Shown: positions 25,073 through 33,934, counted from the first letter of the stretch. The stretch: DNA of 64,000 nucleotides from Planctomycetota bacterium (GCA_016795325.1 JAEUHY010000042.1:62001-126000); one strand, 5' to 3'. Numbers and translations: made by a program. Notes: generated by a model not told the origin, from the letters alone.

Positions 25073-27123
25073 CGTTGATCCCACACGTAGCGATCCCAGT
25101 CGACGTAGATCGGAACCATCACCAGCAGCGGAGCGCGCGCCGTGAACTCCTTCTCGACCACTTCGAACGGACCGGCGGGCGGCGTGGGCAAGGACGTGTC
25201 GGGCTTGCTCTTCTTGTCCTTCTTCGGCGGTTCGGGAATCTGCGGCACACGCAGTGTCACCCGCGCGCGCACGTAGACCTCGCCGACGTTGTTGTTCGAC
25301 CACTTGCGCGCCGGATTCGGGCCGTCGAGTCCTGGCGTGAACGTCCCGCTCGCCGCGTCGATGGCGCCGACGAACTTCACGTCGTCATCGTCCTCGCGCA
25401 CCGGGAACTCTTCGAGGCTCCAACGCGCGGGAACGAACTTCACGAAGAAGTCGTCCGCGGTGTAGAGCTCGCCGTCCGCGCCGCGGTTCATACCGAGCGC
25501 TTCGAAACGTTCGAGCTGCGGCGGCCGCAACTTGCCGCCGATGCGCGCGAGGCCTTTTTCCGGCGTGATCTTGATGTAGTCGAGCGTGTCGTGGACCACG
25601 ACCTGGGTCGCTGCGCGTTGCGCGCCGAACGTGAGCACGCGCGCGCCTTGACGCGCGCCGGGCGCAACGTCGACGGTCAGGCGCAAACGCTCGGGGCCCG
25701 CGCGTTCGACGGCGCGCACGCTCACGCCTTGGCCGAGCGAGAACTCGGCGGCGGCGGGAACGTTCGACAGTCCGCGCGCCAGCACTTCGAGCGTTTGTCC
25801 CGCGCCGGGAACGAGCAGCGCCGCGTTCGGAGCGCAGTCGACCTGCGGCGCACTGACCGCCCGCTCGAGTTGGACGTCGATTCCAAGCTCGTTGTACTCG
25901 CCGGCGAACAGGCGCCCACGCATGGACTGCCAGTCCTCCGAAAGCAGCAAAACCTCGCGCAATTCGGCCGGTTGCGGGCCAGCAGAACTCTGCGATCGGC
26001 CGCGCCAGGAGTGCCCGGCGTAGAACACGGCCTTGCCGGTGCGTTCGACGCTGGCGCCGTCCTCGTAGTTCAGACTCCAGCGCGTCGTGTAGCCGCCGCC
26101 GTTCTGCGCGGTGACTTCCAAGGTCCCGCGCAGATCGCCGCGCCCGACGTCATGGCCGCTGACGATCCACAGCCCCTCCATCGGCGCCGGACGCCAGTTG
26201 GCCTGCACACTCGACCACTCGGGCGTGAACAGCGGGCGCTCCTTGGCGAGCCGCTCGAGCACGCGGTCGGCCTGGTCCTTGCCCGGATTGCGGCGGCGCT
26301 GTTCGCGCCATTCATCGATCTCCGCCTCGGTCATCGACGCGAAGTCGACGCCCGCGCCGCCGCCGTCGCCATCGCCACGGAACGCCTGGCCGCGCGCGAG
26401 CGGAAAGAAGGCCATGTGCGTCGCCTTGAGTTGTTTCCACTCTTCTGCGTCGCGCCGCTCCGAAGCGACGCGGCCGAGCGTGTGGCAATCGCCGCAGCTG
26501 TCGCGCAATTCCTTGTCTTCCTTGGCGTCCGACCAGTGCACGCGACGCTCGACCTCGTGCAGCGCCAACTCGGCCTCGCCGCGCGTGAGCCCGTGGTTGT
26601 CCGACAGATAGCGGACGACCTCGCGCGCCTCGTCGGGCGTGATCTGCAACTGGTGCAGACGCACCATGCGCTTGAGCGACAGCTCCCAGGCTTCGGGCGT
26701 CTTGCGCAGGTAGGAGATGCGCGAGAGCTTGCCGCCTTCCTGCGGGTAATGGCACACCGTGCACTTCGAGCGCACGAGCGGATCGGTCACCGGAATTCCC
26801 GGGCGATCCTTCGCTTCAGCGTTTTCGCCGGGAGATTTCGGCTCGCCCGATGCCTCGCCGGTTGCGTCGTCGCGTCGTCCGCCCTGAGCGCGCGGCGCGC
26901 TCGGCGCCGCAGCGACCGGCGCTTCGCTCGAAGGCGCGGGCGGCGCCGCAACTTGTTCGGGAGCATTCGCAGCCGTGTCGATGGCCCCGGCGTCGGGCTG
27001 CGGCGCGCTAGAGTGCTCGGATGCAGGCTTCGCGCGACAGGCGAGCATCGCGAAGCACGCCCAGCTGGCCAACACGATGGCGAATGCAGAACGACGCGTA
27101 GAACCAGCCGGGGGACTAGTCAT
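25069..27123 (-). CDS. qhpA: quinohemoprotein amine dehydrogenase alpha subunit (diheme), predicted lipoprotein
   Basis: 684 aa. The N-terminus is a lipoprotein signal with lipobox MLAC (Cys29), unlike the soluble periplasmic enzyme of Paracoccus. A low-complexity Pro/Ala/Glu linker of about 80 residues follows. Two c-type heme motifs come next: CTVCH (Cys121, Cys124, His125) and CGDCH (Cys210, Cys213, His214). The rest is beta-rich (for example LEVLARGLSNVPAAAEFSLG), matching the large alpha subunit with its diheme domain and beta-barrel domains. It passes electrons from CTQ to a periplasmic acceptor, which is not encoded here. First gene of the qhpADCBE transcript. Its ATG overlaps that of qhpF on the other strand. 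Confidence 0.9.
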   Translation of the reverse strand: MTSPPAGSTRRSAFAIVLASWACFAMLACRAKPASEHSSAPQPDAGAIDTAANAPEQVAAPPAPSSEAPVAAAPSAPRAQGGRRDDATGEASGEPKSPGENAEAKDRPGIPVTDPLVRSKCTVCHYPQEGGKLSRISYLRKTPEAWELSLKRMVRLHQLQITPDEAREVVRYLSDNHGLTRGEAELALHEVERRVHWSDAKEDKELRDSCGDCHTLGRVASERRDAEEWKQLKATHMAFFPLARGQAFRGDGDGGGAGVDFASMTEAEIDEWREQRRRNPGKDQADRVLERLAKERPLFTPEWSSVQANWRPAPMEGLWIVSGHDVGRGDLRGTLEVTAQNGGGYTTRWSLNYEDGASVERTGKAVFYAGHSWRGRSQSSAGPQPAELREVLLLSEDWQSMRGRLFAGEYNELGIDVQLERAVSAPQVDCAPNAALLVPGAGQTLEVLARGLSNVPAAAEFSLGQGVSVRAVERAGPERLRLTVDVAPGARQGARVLTFGAQRAATQVVVHDTLDYIKITPEKGLARIGGKLRPPQLERFEALGMNRGADGELYTADDFFVKFVPARWSLEEFPVREDDDDVKFVGAIDAASGTFTPGLDGPNPARKWSNNNVGEVYVRARVTLRVPQIPEPPKKDKKSKPDTSLPTPPAGPFEVVEKEFTARAPLLVMVPIYVDWDRYVWDQR

Positions 27124-28849
27124 GGCTCGCGATGCTAGCCACGCCTGGAGTTCACCGCCACGGAGCGCGAGTCCCTGGCGCTTCGCGCTGCGGCTGCTCG
27201 CACCGCATCCATGGCGCACGGCGCTGGTGTTGTTTCTGCTGATCGCAACCGCGCTGTGCGGACTCGCCGCACCCTCGATCGTGCAGTACGTCGTCGACAA
27301 CGGCGTGCTCGCACGCAACGAGCGCGCCGTGCTCGTGGGTTCGGCTGCGCTGTTCGGAGTGGCGCTGCTGCGGCTGTGGATCGGGTGGACTCAGGGCCAG
27401 TCGTACATCGCGCTCTCGTCGCTGGTGTTGATTCGCTTGCGCGCGCGCTTCCTCGAGCAGGTGCAACGAATGCCCTGGCCCGAGCACAGCAGCGCAACGT
27501 TCGGCGAGTTCACGACGCGCTTCCAGCGCGACCTGAGCGTGCTTCAGGAGTTCGCAACGGCCGCGCTGCCGGCGCTCGTGACCAACGTGCTCACGCTCGC
27601 GGGAGTGATCGCGTTCGGACTGTGGTACGCACCGCAGCTGTTCGTCCTGTCGCTCGTGCCGCTGCCGATCGCCGTGGTGTTCGCGCGCTTCCTGCGACCG
27701 CGGCTCGACGCACAGGCGCGCGAAATGCGCGAGCGAACCGGCCAGCTGTCGAGCGCCGTGACGCAGACCATCCTCGGACAACGCACGGTGCGGAGCTTCG
27801 GCCGCGAGCGCGGCGAAGTGCTCGGGTTTCGGTCGCGCGCGCACGAGCTGCTGCGCCGCGCGCTCGCGCTCCAACGCACCAGCGCGCTGGCGGGCGGCGT
27901 GCCGCGGGTCTTGTTCGGTCTTTCGACCGCCATCGTGTTCGCCGTCGGTGGCTTGCGAGCGGCGCGTGGCGAGCTCGCGCTCGGCGAGTTGTTCGCGCTC
28001 TCGATGTACGTCGGGATGGCCTTCGGTCCGCTGACGGCGCTCGCCGACTTGCAGGTGCGCCTCGTCGACGTGCGCGTCGCGCTCGAGCGCGTCGTCGGTT
28101 TCGTGAGCGAGGAGCGGGAGCGTGTCGAGCCGCAACGCGAGGCGGCGCGCGGGCCCCGAGTCGCGCTCGGCGCCGACGTGGAGCTCCAGCAGGTGAGTTT
28201 CCGCCATCCCGACGGCCAGCCGCTGCTCGACCAGCTTTCGCTGCGCATCGAAGCGGGCGCCAACGTCGCGCTGATCGGGCCCAGCGGCGCCGGCAAATCC
28301 ACGCTCGTCGATCTCTTGCTCGGCTTCGTCCAGCCGCAAGCTGGGCGCGTGCTGCTGGGCGGCCGCGACGTGGGCGCGATCGAGCAACGAGCGCTGCGCC
28401 GCCACATCGCGCTCGCAGCGCACGACGCGTTCCTGTTCGACGGCACGATCCTCGACAACGTGCGTTACGCGCGTCCGCGCGCGAGCGAGGCCGAGGTGCT
28501 CGAAGCTGCGCGTGTGTGCGGACTCGATCGGATGCTGCCCGGCGGCGTGGAGGCGCTCACGCTGCCCGTGGGCGAACGCGGCCAGCGCCTGTCGGCGGGT
28601 CAACGTCAACGCATCGCCATCGCCCGCGCGGTGCTCGCGCGGCCCGAGGTGCTCGTGCTCGACGAGGCGACTTCGTCGCTCGATCTCGCCGCCGATCGCG
28701 AGCTGCGCGCCGCGCTGGCGCAGGCCTTGCCGAACACGACGCGCATCTGGATCACGCACCGCACCGACCAGCTCGACGGCTTCGAACGCGTCTTCCAGCT
28801 CGAGCGCGGCCAGGTGCTCGAGCGACCGCTCGACGCCCGGGCGCGTTGA
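27122..28849 (+). CDS. qhpF: ABC exporter for QHNDH maturation (QhpF)
   Basis: 575 aa half-transporter. The membrane domain has about six helices (residues 25-320). The nucleotide-binding domain carries Walker A GPSGAGKST, signature LSAGQRQR and Walker B VLVLDEATSSLD, with the switch region ending ITHRTDQ. It belongs to the MsbA/lipid-A-exporter-like group. In QHNDH loci the ABC transporter QhpF is thought to move the matured gamma subunit to the periplasm. Here it stands alone on the plus strand, head to head with qhpA. The ATG at 27122 shares two bases with the qhpA ATG, and no later ATG precedes the first helix. Confidence 0.85.
   Translation: MARDASHAWSSPPRSASPWRFALRLLAPHPWRTALVLFLLIATALCGLAAPSIVQYVVDNGVLARNERAVLVGSAALFGVALLRLWIGWTQGQSYIALSSLVLIRLRARFLEQVQRMPWPEHSSATFGEFTTRFQRDLSVLQEFATAALPALVTNVLTLAGVIAFGLWYAPQLFVLSLVPLPIAVVFARFLRPRLDAQAREMRERTGQLSSAVTQTILGQRTVRSFGRERGEVLGFRSRAHELLRRALALQRTSALAGGVPRVLFGLSTAIVFAVGGLRAARGELALGELFALSMYVGMAFGPLTALADLQVRLVDVRVALERVVGFVSEERERVEPQREAARGPRVALGADVELQQVSFRHPDGQPLLDQLSLRIEAGANVALIGPSGAGKSTLVDLLLGFVQPQAGRVLLGGRDVGAIEQRALRRHIALAAHDAFLFDGTILDNVRYARPRASEAEVLEAARVCGLDRMLPGGVEALTLPVGERGQRLSAGQRQRIAIARAVLARPEVLVLDEATSSLDLAADRELRAALAQALPNTTRIWITHRTDQLDGFERVFQLERGQVLERPLDARAR
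27132..27137 (-). promoter_or_regulatory. -10-like hexamer of the qhpADCBE operon
   Basis: TAGCAT on the minus strand, 8 nt before the qhpA ATG at 27123. It lies inside the qhpF coding sequence. If used, the operon transcript would be leaderless. No convincing -35 is visible. Confidence 0.4.
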
Positions 28850-28870
28850 GAGCAGCGCGCGAAACGTGAA

Positions 28871-28913
28871 CGAGCGGCGTGGTCGGGTCGGACCACACCG
28901 CTCGTCGAGTTTT
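28871..28913 (+). terminator. hairpin plus short T-run after qhpF
   Basis: Stem of 14 bp with one mismatch (CGAGCGGCGTGGTC against GACCACACCGCTCG), loop of six bases, then TCGAGTTTT. It lies between the convergent ends of qhpF and the gene at 28953, so it probably stops qhpF transcription and perhaps both. Confidence 0.55.
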
Positions 28914-28952
28914 CGAGGACCGAAACGTCCCCAGCACCGACTACGGACGGGG

Positions 28953-30776
28953 CTACGGACAGGTCGTGTAGCTCAGCGCGTCGCTCAACGTGGTGTTGTT
29001 CGGCGGGGCGAAGCCGGGGTCACGGCCCCAGAACTGGCAGTTCACCGTCGTGCCCGCGACGCTCAGCGCCGGCAGCGGACTGCCGCCCAGTGCACCCGCG
29101 GCGAAGGCCGCCATGTCGAAGCGGTAGACGCCCGAGCAATTGTCCGCGGGCGACGCCGCGCCGCCCGAGTCGATCGTGATCGCACGCCGCACCGGACCCT
29201 GCACGCACATCACGCCGCCTTGGAAGGGCGTGTTCGCGGGGCCGTTGACGCCGTAGAAGAGCACGCCGGCCTTCTGGTTGCGCACGAAGTGCGCGTTGAT
29301 CTCGAAGCCGGACGCGGCGGACACGCTGGGCTCGCCGCGGAAGCCGATCTCCGGGGTGCAACCGAGCGAGTTGACCTTCGCGGTGCAGTAGAAACTGACC
29401 GCGGCCGGGCACGAGGTCGTGTTCATCCACACGTTCGTCGTGTCGCAGCGGCCCAGGACCAGGTCCAGGTCACCGTCGTTGTCGATGTCGAGCGCCGCGA
29501 GGTCGTGCGTGCTCGAGAGGTCGCCGGGCGTCAGCCCCACGGCGCCGAACCAGCCGCTCGTGCCCGCCTCTTCGCGCAGCGTGATCTGCGAACCGATCAC
29601 GCCGCCGGGGTTGTGGTAGATGTGCAGACGGCCGCTGCCGCAGTTGGGAATGTCGACGTCGACGTCGGTGATCAAGACGTCGTTCCAACTGTCGCCGTCG
29701 AGGTCGACCACGTGCGCTTCGCCGCCGAAACCGTCGTCGAAGCCGGACACGAAGTCGAACACCTTCGCCGGCCCCCAGATCACACGACCCAGGCCGTCGT
29801 TGCCGGTGTTGTAGAGATAGCGATCCGCGCCGTCGTCGCTCACGACCAGGTCGAGCCGGCCGTCGCGGTTGAGGTCGCCGCTGGCGACGTGGTAGCCCGC
29901 GCCGCCGTACACGCTCTGCTGGATCAGGAAGAAGCCCTGGTTGTTCGGGTTGTTGTAGAACGCACGGACATCGCCGGGCATGTCCTTGACCAGGTCGTTG
30001 CGGCCGTCGCCGTTGAGGTCGCGGATCTCGCCCGAGGTGCCGAAGCCCGTCGACTCGCTCATCTGCTGGGTCAGGCGCGTCGAGGTCTGGTCGCTGAAGA
30101 ACCCGTTGCCGTCGTTGATGAGCAGGCGGTCGTTGGCGTTGCCGTAGTCGACGAAGTACAGATCGGGGTACCCGTCGCCCGTGACGTCGCCGGCGGAGAC
30201 GGCGCAGAAGTCGGGGGTCACCGGCGAGCCAGAGTTGAGGATCGTCGGAATGCGCGCGGACTCGTAGAAGAAGCCGAGCCAGTTGCCCGTCGGTCCCTGC
30301 CCGAGGTTGAGGTACACGCGCGGGTGGCTGACCGCCTTGGGGAGTCCGCTGCCGTACGTCGTGGCCGTGACGACGTCCAACCAGCCGTCGAGGTTGACGT
30401 CGGTGATCGTCACGTCGCGGTCGTTGGTCGGCGTGAGGAAGCCCTGGTCGCCCGCGACATCCGAGCCCGTCGCGAACTGCGCGGTGCGGTCGACCAGCGT
30501 GCCGCGTTCGTTCATGAACAGCACGTTGACGCGCCGGCCAGCGGTGCTGAACGGCTCCTTGCGCACGCAGATCACGTCGACCCAGCCGTCGCGATCGAAG
30601 TCGCCGACGCCGTAGTCCTTCTCCTGCGTATCGAGGGCGCCGATGTTGGAGGCGGCCACCAAGCGCGCCGGCTCTTCGTTGAAGCCGACCCAGTTGTTGT
30701 TGAACTGCGCCGAGGCGACATGCGCGAGAGCGCCCGCCACCACGCCGAACACGACGGTTCGTTGCATTCCTGACAT
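28953..30776 (-). CDS. secreted VCBS repeat protein with Cys-containing C-terminal domain
   Basis: 607 aa. The start was placed at the ATG at 30776 (MSGMQRT) because GGAGGAGGA lies 7 bases upstream; a GTG six bases earlier would abut the ribosome site. A signal peptide ends AHVASAQ. Residues 50-440 are VCBS/FG-GAP repeats (DFDRDGWVD, DVNLDGWLD, DVTGDGYPD, DLNGDGRND, DLNRDGRLD, DLDGDSWND, DIDNDGDLD). The final 140 residues, from FYCTAKVNSLGC, are the shared C-terminal domain (FYGVNGPANTPFQGG, then NCSGVYRFD and a last LSDALSYTTCP). Likely a surface or secreted propeller; target unknown. Confidence 0.85.
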   Translation of the reverse strand: MSGMQRTVVFGVVAGALAHVASAQFNNNWVGFNEEPARLVAASNIGALDTQEKDYGVGDFDRDGWVDVICVRKEPFSTAGRRVNVLFMNERGTLVDRTAQFATGSDVAGDQGFLTPTNDRDVTITDVNLDGWLDVVTATTYGSGLPKAVSHPRVYLNLGQGPTGNWLGFFYESARIPTILNSGSPVTPDFCAVSAGDVTGDGYPDLYFVDYGNANDRLLINDGNGFFSDQTSTRLTQQMSESTGFGTSGEIRDLNGDGRNDLVKDMPGDVRAFYNNPNNQGFFLIQQSVYGGAGYHVASGDLNRDGRLDLVVSDDGADRYLYNTGNDGLGRVIWGPAKVFDFVSGFDDGFGGEAHVVDLDGDSWNDVLITDVDVDIPNCGSGRLHIYHNPGGVIGSQITLREEAGTSGWFGAVGLTPGDLSSTHDLAALDIDNDGDLDLVLGRCDTTNVWMNTTSCPAAVSFYCTAKVNSLGCTPEIGFRGEPSVSAASGFEINAHFVRNQKAGVLFYGVNGPANTPFQGGVMCVQGPVRRAITIDSGGAASPADNCSGVYRFDMAAFAAGALGGSPLPALSVAGTTVNCQFWGRDPGFAPPNNTTLSDALSYTTCP

Positions 30777-30812
30777 AGACACTCCTCCTCCAGATCCGAC
30801 GTCGAAGCCGTG

Positions 30813-30828
30813 GCTGACCGAGGTCAGC
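30813..30828. repeat. short perfect inverted repeat upstream of the VCBS gene
   Basis: GCTGACC-GA-GGTCAGC, 7-bp arms, 37 bases before the start at 30776 on the minus strand and about 70 bases after the preceding gene's stop. It could be an operator or part of a weak terminator. Confidence 0.3.
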
Positions 30829-30894
30829 GCGAATCGTTAGTCGCCCACCGCAGGTGAGACTACTCGAATTTCGAGGGCCTGCGTCGGCGCGCGC

Positions 30895-32175
30895 TCAACG
30901 CCCCGCGCCCATGCGCAACACGTCGCGGTAGAAGTCGGCCTCGGCCGTTAGACCGCGCTCGCGCAGCCGGCGCGAGAAGCCGGCGAGGTCGCGCGTCTGG
31001 CCGAAGAGCCAGCTCCCCGGCCAGGCGCCGCGCGAGCGCGGGTCGTGGGGCTGCAGGCCGTAACTCCGGGCGTCGCCGAGCACGCGCTCGCGCGGAATCG
31101 GCCCCAGATAAAGGACCTGGGCCGTGCCCGTCGAGTCGACGAGCAGGCTGAAGGGCAGCGCTCGCGCACCGGGGCGTGCGACAATGTGCTCGAGGAGCAG
31201 ATCGAGGAGCTCCGCGAGCTGTGCGCTAGCGAACACGCTCGGCAACTCACGTGCAGAAGCGCTCGAACCCAGCGCGGCGCGGAGCAGTTCCTGGGCCTCG
31301 GCGTGGTGCTCGGGTGCGTCAACGCACAGCGCCGAGAACTCCAAACCGGCCGCCGCCCAGGTCGCCGCGGACTGCGCCGACTGGTCGAGTTCCTCGAAGC
31401 AATCCGGGCAGTTGCGCGACCACACCTGGACGAGCCGCGCCCGTCCCGAGCGCACGCCGCCGACGGCGCGGTTGAAGGTCACGGGCAGGGGCAGCGGCGT
31501 GCGAAGCACGACCACCGTCGACTTGGGCGCCGCGAGGGGCTCGGCCGGCTTCGCGGCAAGCTCCGCCGCGGCCTTGAACGGCACCGCCTCGCTCGCACCG
31601 CCCTGCTCGAGCCGGTAACGACCTCCAGCGCTCAAGCCCGCGAACGCCTCGACCTCGCCGCCCGGCCAGCGCACGGACACCTCGTCGACTTGCTGCGCTG
31701 CGCCGAGCCCGAACACCAGCCAGCGCGTCGACTGCGACAGGAATCCGTCGCCCGCCACGACCTCGCGCACGAAGCTCTTCTCGCCGGCGCGCACCGTCAC
31801 GCGCGCGCCGACCGCGTCGCGGTTGCAGGTCTTGCCGACGAGCAGCAGCGACAGCGCTTGCGGACCTCCGGCGCCGGCGTTCGCCCGCTCGTTGCGCCAC
31901 ACACGCAGCACCGGCCCGGTGCGGTTCTTGAACCACAGGTCGAGGTCGCCGTCGCCGTCCCAGTCGCACTGGGCCAGCGCGCGCGCGTCGTCGGGCAGGT
32001 CGAGCCCGCTGAGCGCCGAGATGTCGCTGAAGCGGTTGCCGCCGGTGTTGAGGAAGGCGCAGTTGCGCTCGCGGCCGCTCCACGAGCCGCCGCTCTCGAT
32101 CATGCGCGAGATCGCGATCCAGCCGTTCTCGTAGTCACGACTCGGGCTCGCCGCCAACGGTGATTGCGACGCCAC
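30895..32175 (-). CDS. C-terminal part of CRTAC1-like protein: ASPIC/UnbV and thioredoxin-like domains, after an in-frame UGA
   Basis: 426 codons if started at the GTG at 32175, but the frame is the direct continuation of the gene at 32194, with only a UGA between. Residues 13-95 complete the VCBS repeat unit (GNRFSDISALSGL, DWDGDGDLDLWFKN). Residues 105-192 form an ASPIC/UnbV domain (VGARVTVRAGEKSFVREV, VSVRWPGGEVEAF). Residues 225-380 look like a TlpA/thioredoxin fold with the redox motif CPDC (Cys256, Cys259). There is no export signal of its own, so as a separate protein it would be left in the cytoplasm, against the nature of its domains. Best read as the second half of one exported protein. 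Confidence 0.75.
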   Translation of the reverse strand: MASQSPLAASPSRDYENGWIAISRMIESGGSWSGRERNCAFLNTGGNRFSDISALSGLDLPDDARALAQCDWDGDGDLDLWFKNRTGPVLRVWRNERANAGAGGPQALSLLLVGKTCNRDAVGARVTVRAGEKSFVREVVAGDGFLSQSTRWLVFGLGAAQQVDEVSVRWPGGEVEAFAGLSAGGRYRLEQGGASEAVPFKAAAELAAKPAEPLAAPKSTVVVLRTPLPLPVTFNRAVGGVRSGRARLVQVWSRNCPDCFEELDQSAQSAATWAAAGLEFSALCVDAPEHHAEAQELLRAALGSSASARELPSVFASAQLAELLDLLLEHIVARPGARALPFSLLVDSTGTAQVLYLGPIPRERVLGDARSYGLQPHDPRSRGAWPGSWLFGQTRDLAGFSRRLRERGLTAEADFYRDVLRMGAGR

Positions 32176-32196
32176 GCGCCGCCAGAAGTAACTTCA
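32149..32196 (-). other. in-frame UGA with downstream hairpin (possible selenocysteine or read-through site)
   Basis: UGA at 32196-32194 separates ...MTNEQKDDL from SYFWRRVASQSP... in the same frame. Starting 22 nt downstream, CGUCGCAA can pair with UUGGCGGCG (8 bp, one bulge, wobble included) around the loop UCACCG. Position fits a bacterial SECIS, but the loop lacks the usual early guanine. Confidence 0.4.
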
Positions 32197-33933
32197 CAAG
32201 TCGTCCTTCTGCTCGTTGGTCATGAAGCCGTTGGGCACGACGATTTCCGGCAGGCCATCGCCGTCGAGATCGCAGAACTTCGAGCCCCAGGCCCAACGTC
32301 CCATGCGGATCCCTGCTGCGTCGGAGGAATCGCGGAACGCTCCGGCGCCGGCGTTGACGAACAGGCTGTTGCCGAGCGCGTGGTGGCGGAACTCCGCGCG
32401 CAGGTCGCTCGAGTCGCCGGCGCGAAAGCGCGCCTGCGCCGTGATGCGTTGACCCGCCGACGAGAACATGTTGCTCACGAGCAGGTCGAGGTCGCCGTCG
32501 CCGTCGCTGTCGCCCCACGACACTCCCATGCCCGCGGCCTGGTCCTCGACGCCGCCCTCCGCCGCGATGTCGACGAAACGCCCGCCGTCGTTGCGGTAGA
32601 GGTTGTTGCGCCCGAAATCGTTCGACACGTACAGGTCGGGATCGCCGTCTCCGTCGTAGTCGCCCCAGCTCGCCGCTGTGCTGAAGCGATCGTTGTTCAC
32701 GTCGAGCCCCACGTCGCGCGTGACGTCGGCGAAGCCCTTTTCCCCGTCGTTGCGCAGCAAGTGGTTGGGCGGCCCGTTGCGCGCATCGTGGTACGGCAAG
32801 GGATAGTTCGCGCCGTAACGCGTCGTCACGTAGCGCGTCGCGTACAGGTCGAGATCGCCGTCGAGATCGAAGTCGGCCGCGGCGAGCGAGTAGAACGCCG
32901 CCGCCGTCCCGGCGCGCAAGGTGTGCTTGATGCTGAAGCGTCCCGCGCCGTCGTTGAGCGCGACGACGATCGTCGCCCCCACCGCCGCGAACAGGTCGTT
33001 GTCGCCGTCGTTGTCGTAGTCGATCAGCAACGCGCCCTTGGTGTCGTCGAGCCAGGCGAGCCCCGCTTGCTCGGCGCCGTCGCGCACCGTTCCGTCGGCG
33101 GCGTGCAGGAGCAGCAGGTTCGGCAGACCGCCCGGCATCGCGACGAACACGTCCTCGCGTCCGTCGGCGTCGACGTCGGCGATCGCGATCCCGTTGTGCC
33201 CCAGGAAGTTCCACTCGCCGCACGCGTCGGAGCGCCCGAACCAGTGCTCGCTGCCCAGCGCGAGCGCTGGCGACTGCGCGAGCTCGCCGAGCACCGCACC
33301 CGTGACTTCGCGCAGCAACGGCCCGGGCGCGCTCAACTCCTCGAATCCCGCGACTTCGATCGCGCGGATCAGCGGCGGCGCCTCGGGCGTCGCGCGCACC
33401 CATTCGACGGACCACACGGCGTTCTGCTGCACACGTCCCGACGCGGGCGAGCCGAATGCGTGGTAGAGCACGCGCGTGGCGAACTCGGTCTCCGAACGCA
33501 GCTCGACGCCGACCGTCTTGAACTCGAAGCGCAGGTCGCTCGCTCCGGCGAAGGGCTCGAGCAAGCGTGCGAACGCGATTGACGCCGAAGCACGGGCCTC
33601 GTCCTCGAAACCGCTCGCGCCAGCACGGCGCAGCGTGACCGAACCGACCTTCCGCGACTCGCCGCCGCGCTTGCGCAGCGGCGCAAACTGCGCCTGCGCC
33701 GCGACAAACGCGCTCGGGTCGAGCTGCGCGCCGTTCGCGGACTTGACCAGCGCCGCGGAGAAGTCCTTCCAGCGCTTGTTCGTCTCCTCCCACGCAACTT
33801 CGCTGGCCCAGTCATCGCCCGACGGCGCGCCCTTGGCGACGAGCGCATCGATCTCCGCCGCGCGCGACGGCGGATCCTGCGGCGCGGCGAGCGCCACCAG
33901 ACCCGCCACGCATCCGATCAATGCCGGCGCCAC
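32194..33933 (-). CDS. CRTAC1-like VCBS protein, N-terminal part, ending at an in-frame UGA
   Basis: 579 aa before the UGA. Starts: GTG at 33933 lies 1 base after the stop of the upstream gene and gives a good signal peptide (VAPALIGCVAGLVALAAPQ); a GTG at 33963 is possible. Residues 30-220 are a lineage-specific N-terminal region. VCBS/FG-GAP repeats follow (DVDADGRED, DYDNDGDND, DFDLDGDLD, DYDGDGDPD, DSDGDGDLD, DLDGDGLPE) in the order typical of CRTAC1 proteins. It stops at PNGFMTNEQKDDL, in the middle of the last repeat, and the missing remainder is encoded in the same frame after the UGA. The complete product would be about 1012 aa. Confidence 0.8.
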   Translation of the reverse strand: MAPALIGCVAGLVALAAPQDPPSRAAEIDALVAKGAPSGDDWASEVAWEETNKRWKDFSAALVKSANGAQLDPSAFVAAQAQFAPLRKRGGESRKVGSVTLRRAGASGFEDEARASASIAFARLLEPFAGASDLRFEFKTVGVELRSETEFATRVLYHAFGSPASGRVQQNAVWSVEWVRATPEAPPLIRAIEVAGFEELSAPGPLLREVTGAVLGELAQSPALALGSEHWFGRSDACGEWNFLGHNGIAIADVDADGREDVFVAMPGGLPNLLLLHAADGTVRDGAEQAGLAWLDDTKGALLIDYDNDGDNDLFAAVGATIVVALNDGAGRFSIKHTLRAGTAAAFYSLAAADFDLDGDLDLYATRYVTTRYGANYPLPYHDARNGPPNHLLRNDGEKGFADVTRDVGLDVNNDRFSTAASWGDYDGDGDPDLYVSNDFGRNNLYRNDGGRFVDIAAEGGVEDQAAGMGVSWGDSDGDGDLDLLVSNMFSSAGQRITAQARFRAGDSSDLRAEFRHHALGNSLFVNAGAGAFRDSSDAAGIRMGRWAWGSKFCDLDGDGLPEIVVPNGFMTNEQKDDL

Positions 33934-33934
33934 G

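Noticed and set aside
28512..30773. 753-codon plus-strand frame
   Set aside because: Antisense of the VCBS repeat gene; its periodic VAVEV segments are the mirror of the repeated calcium loops.
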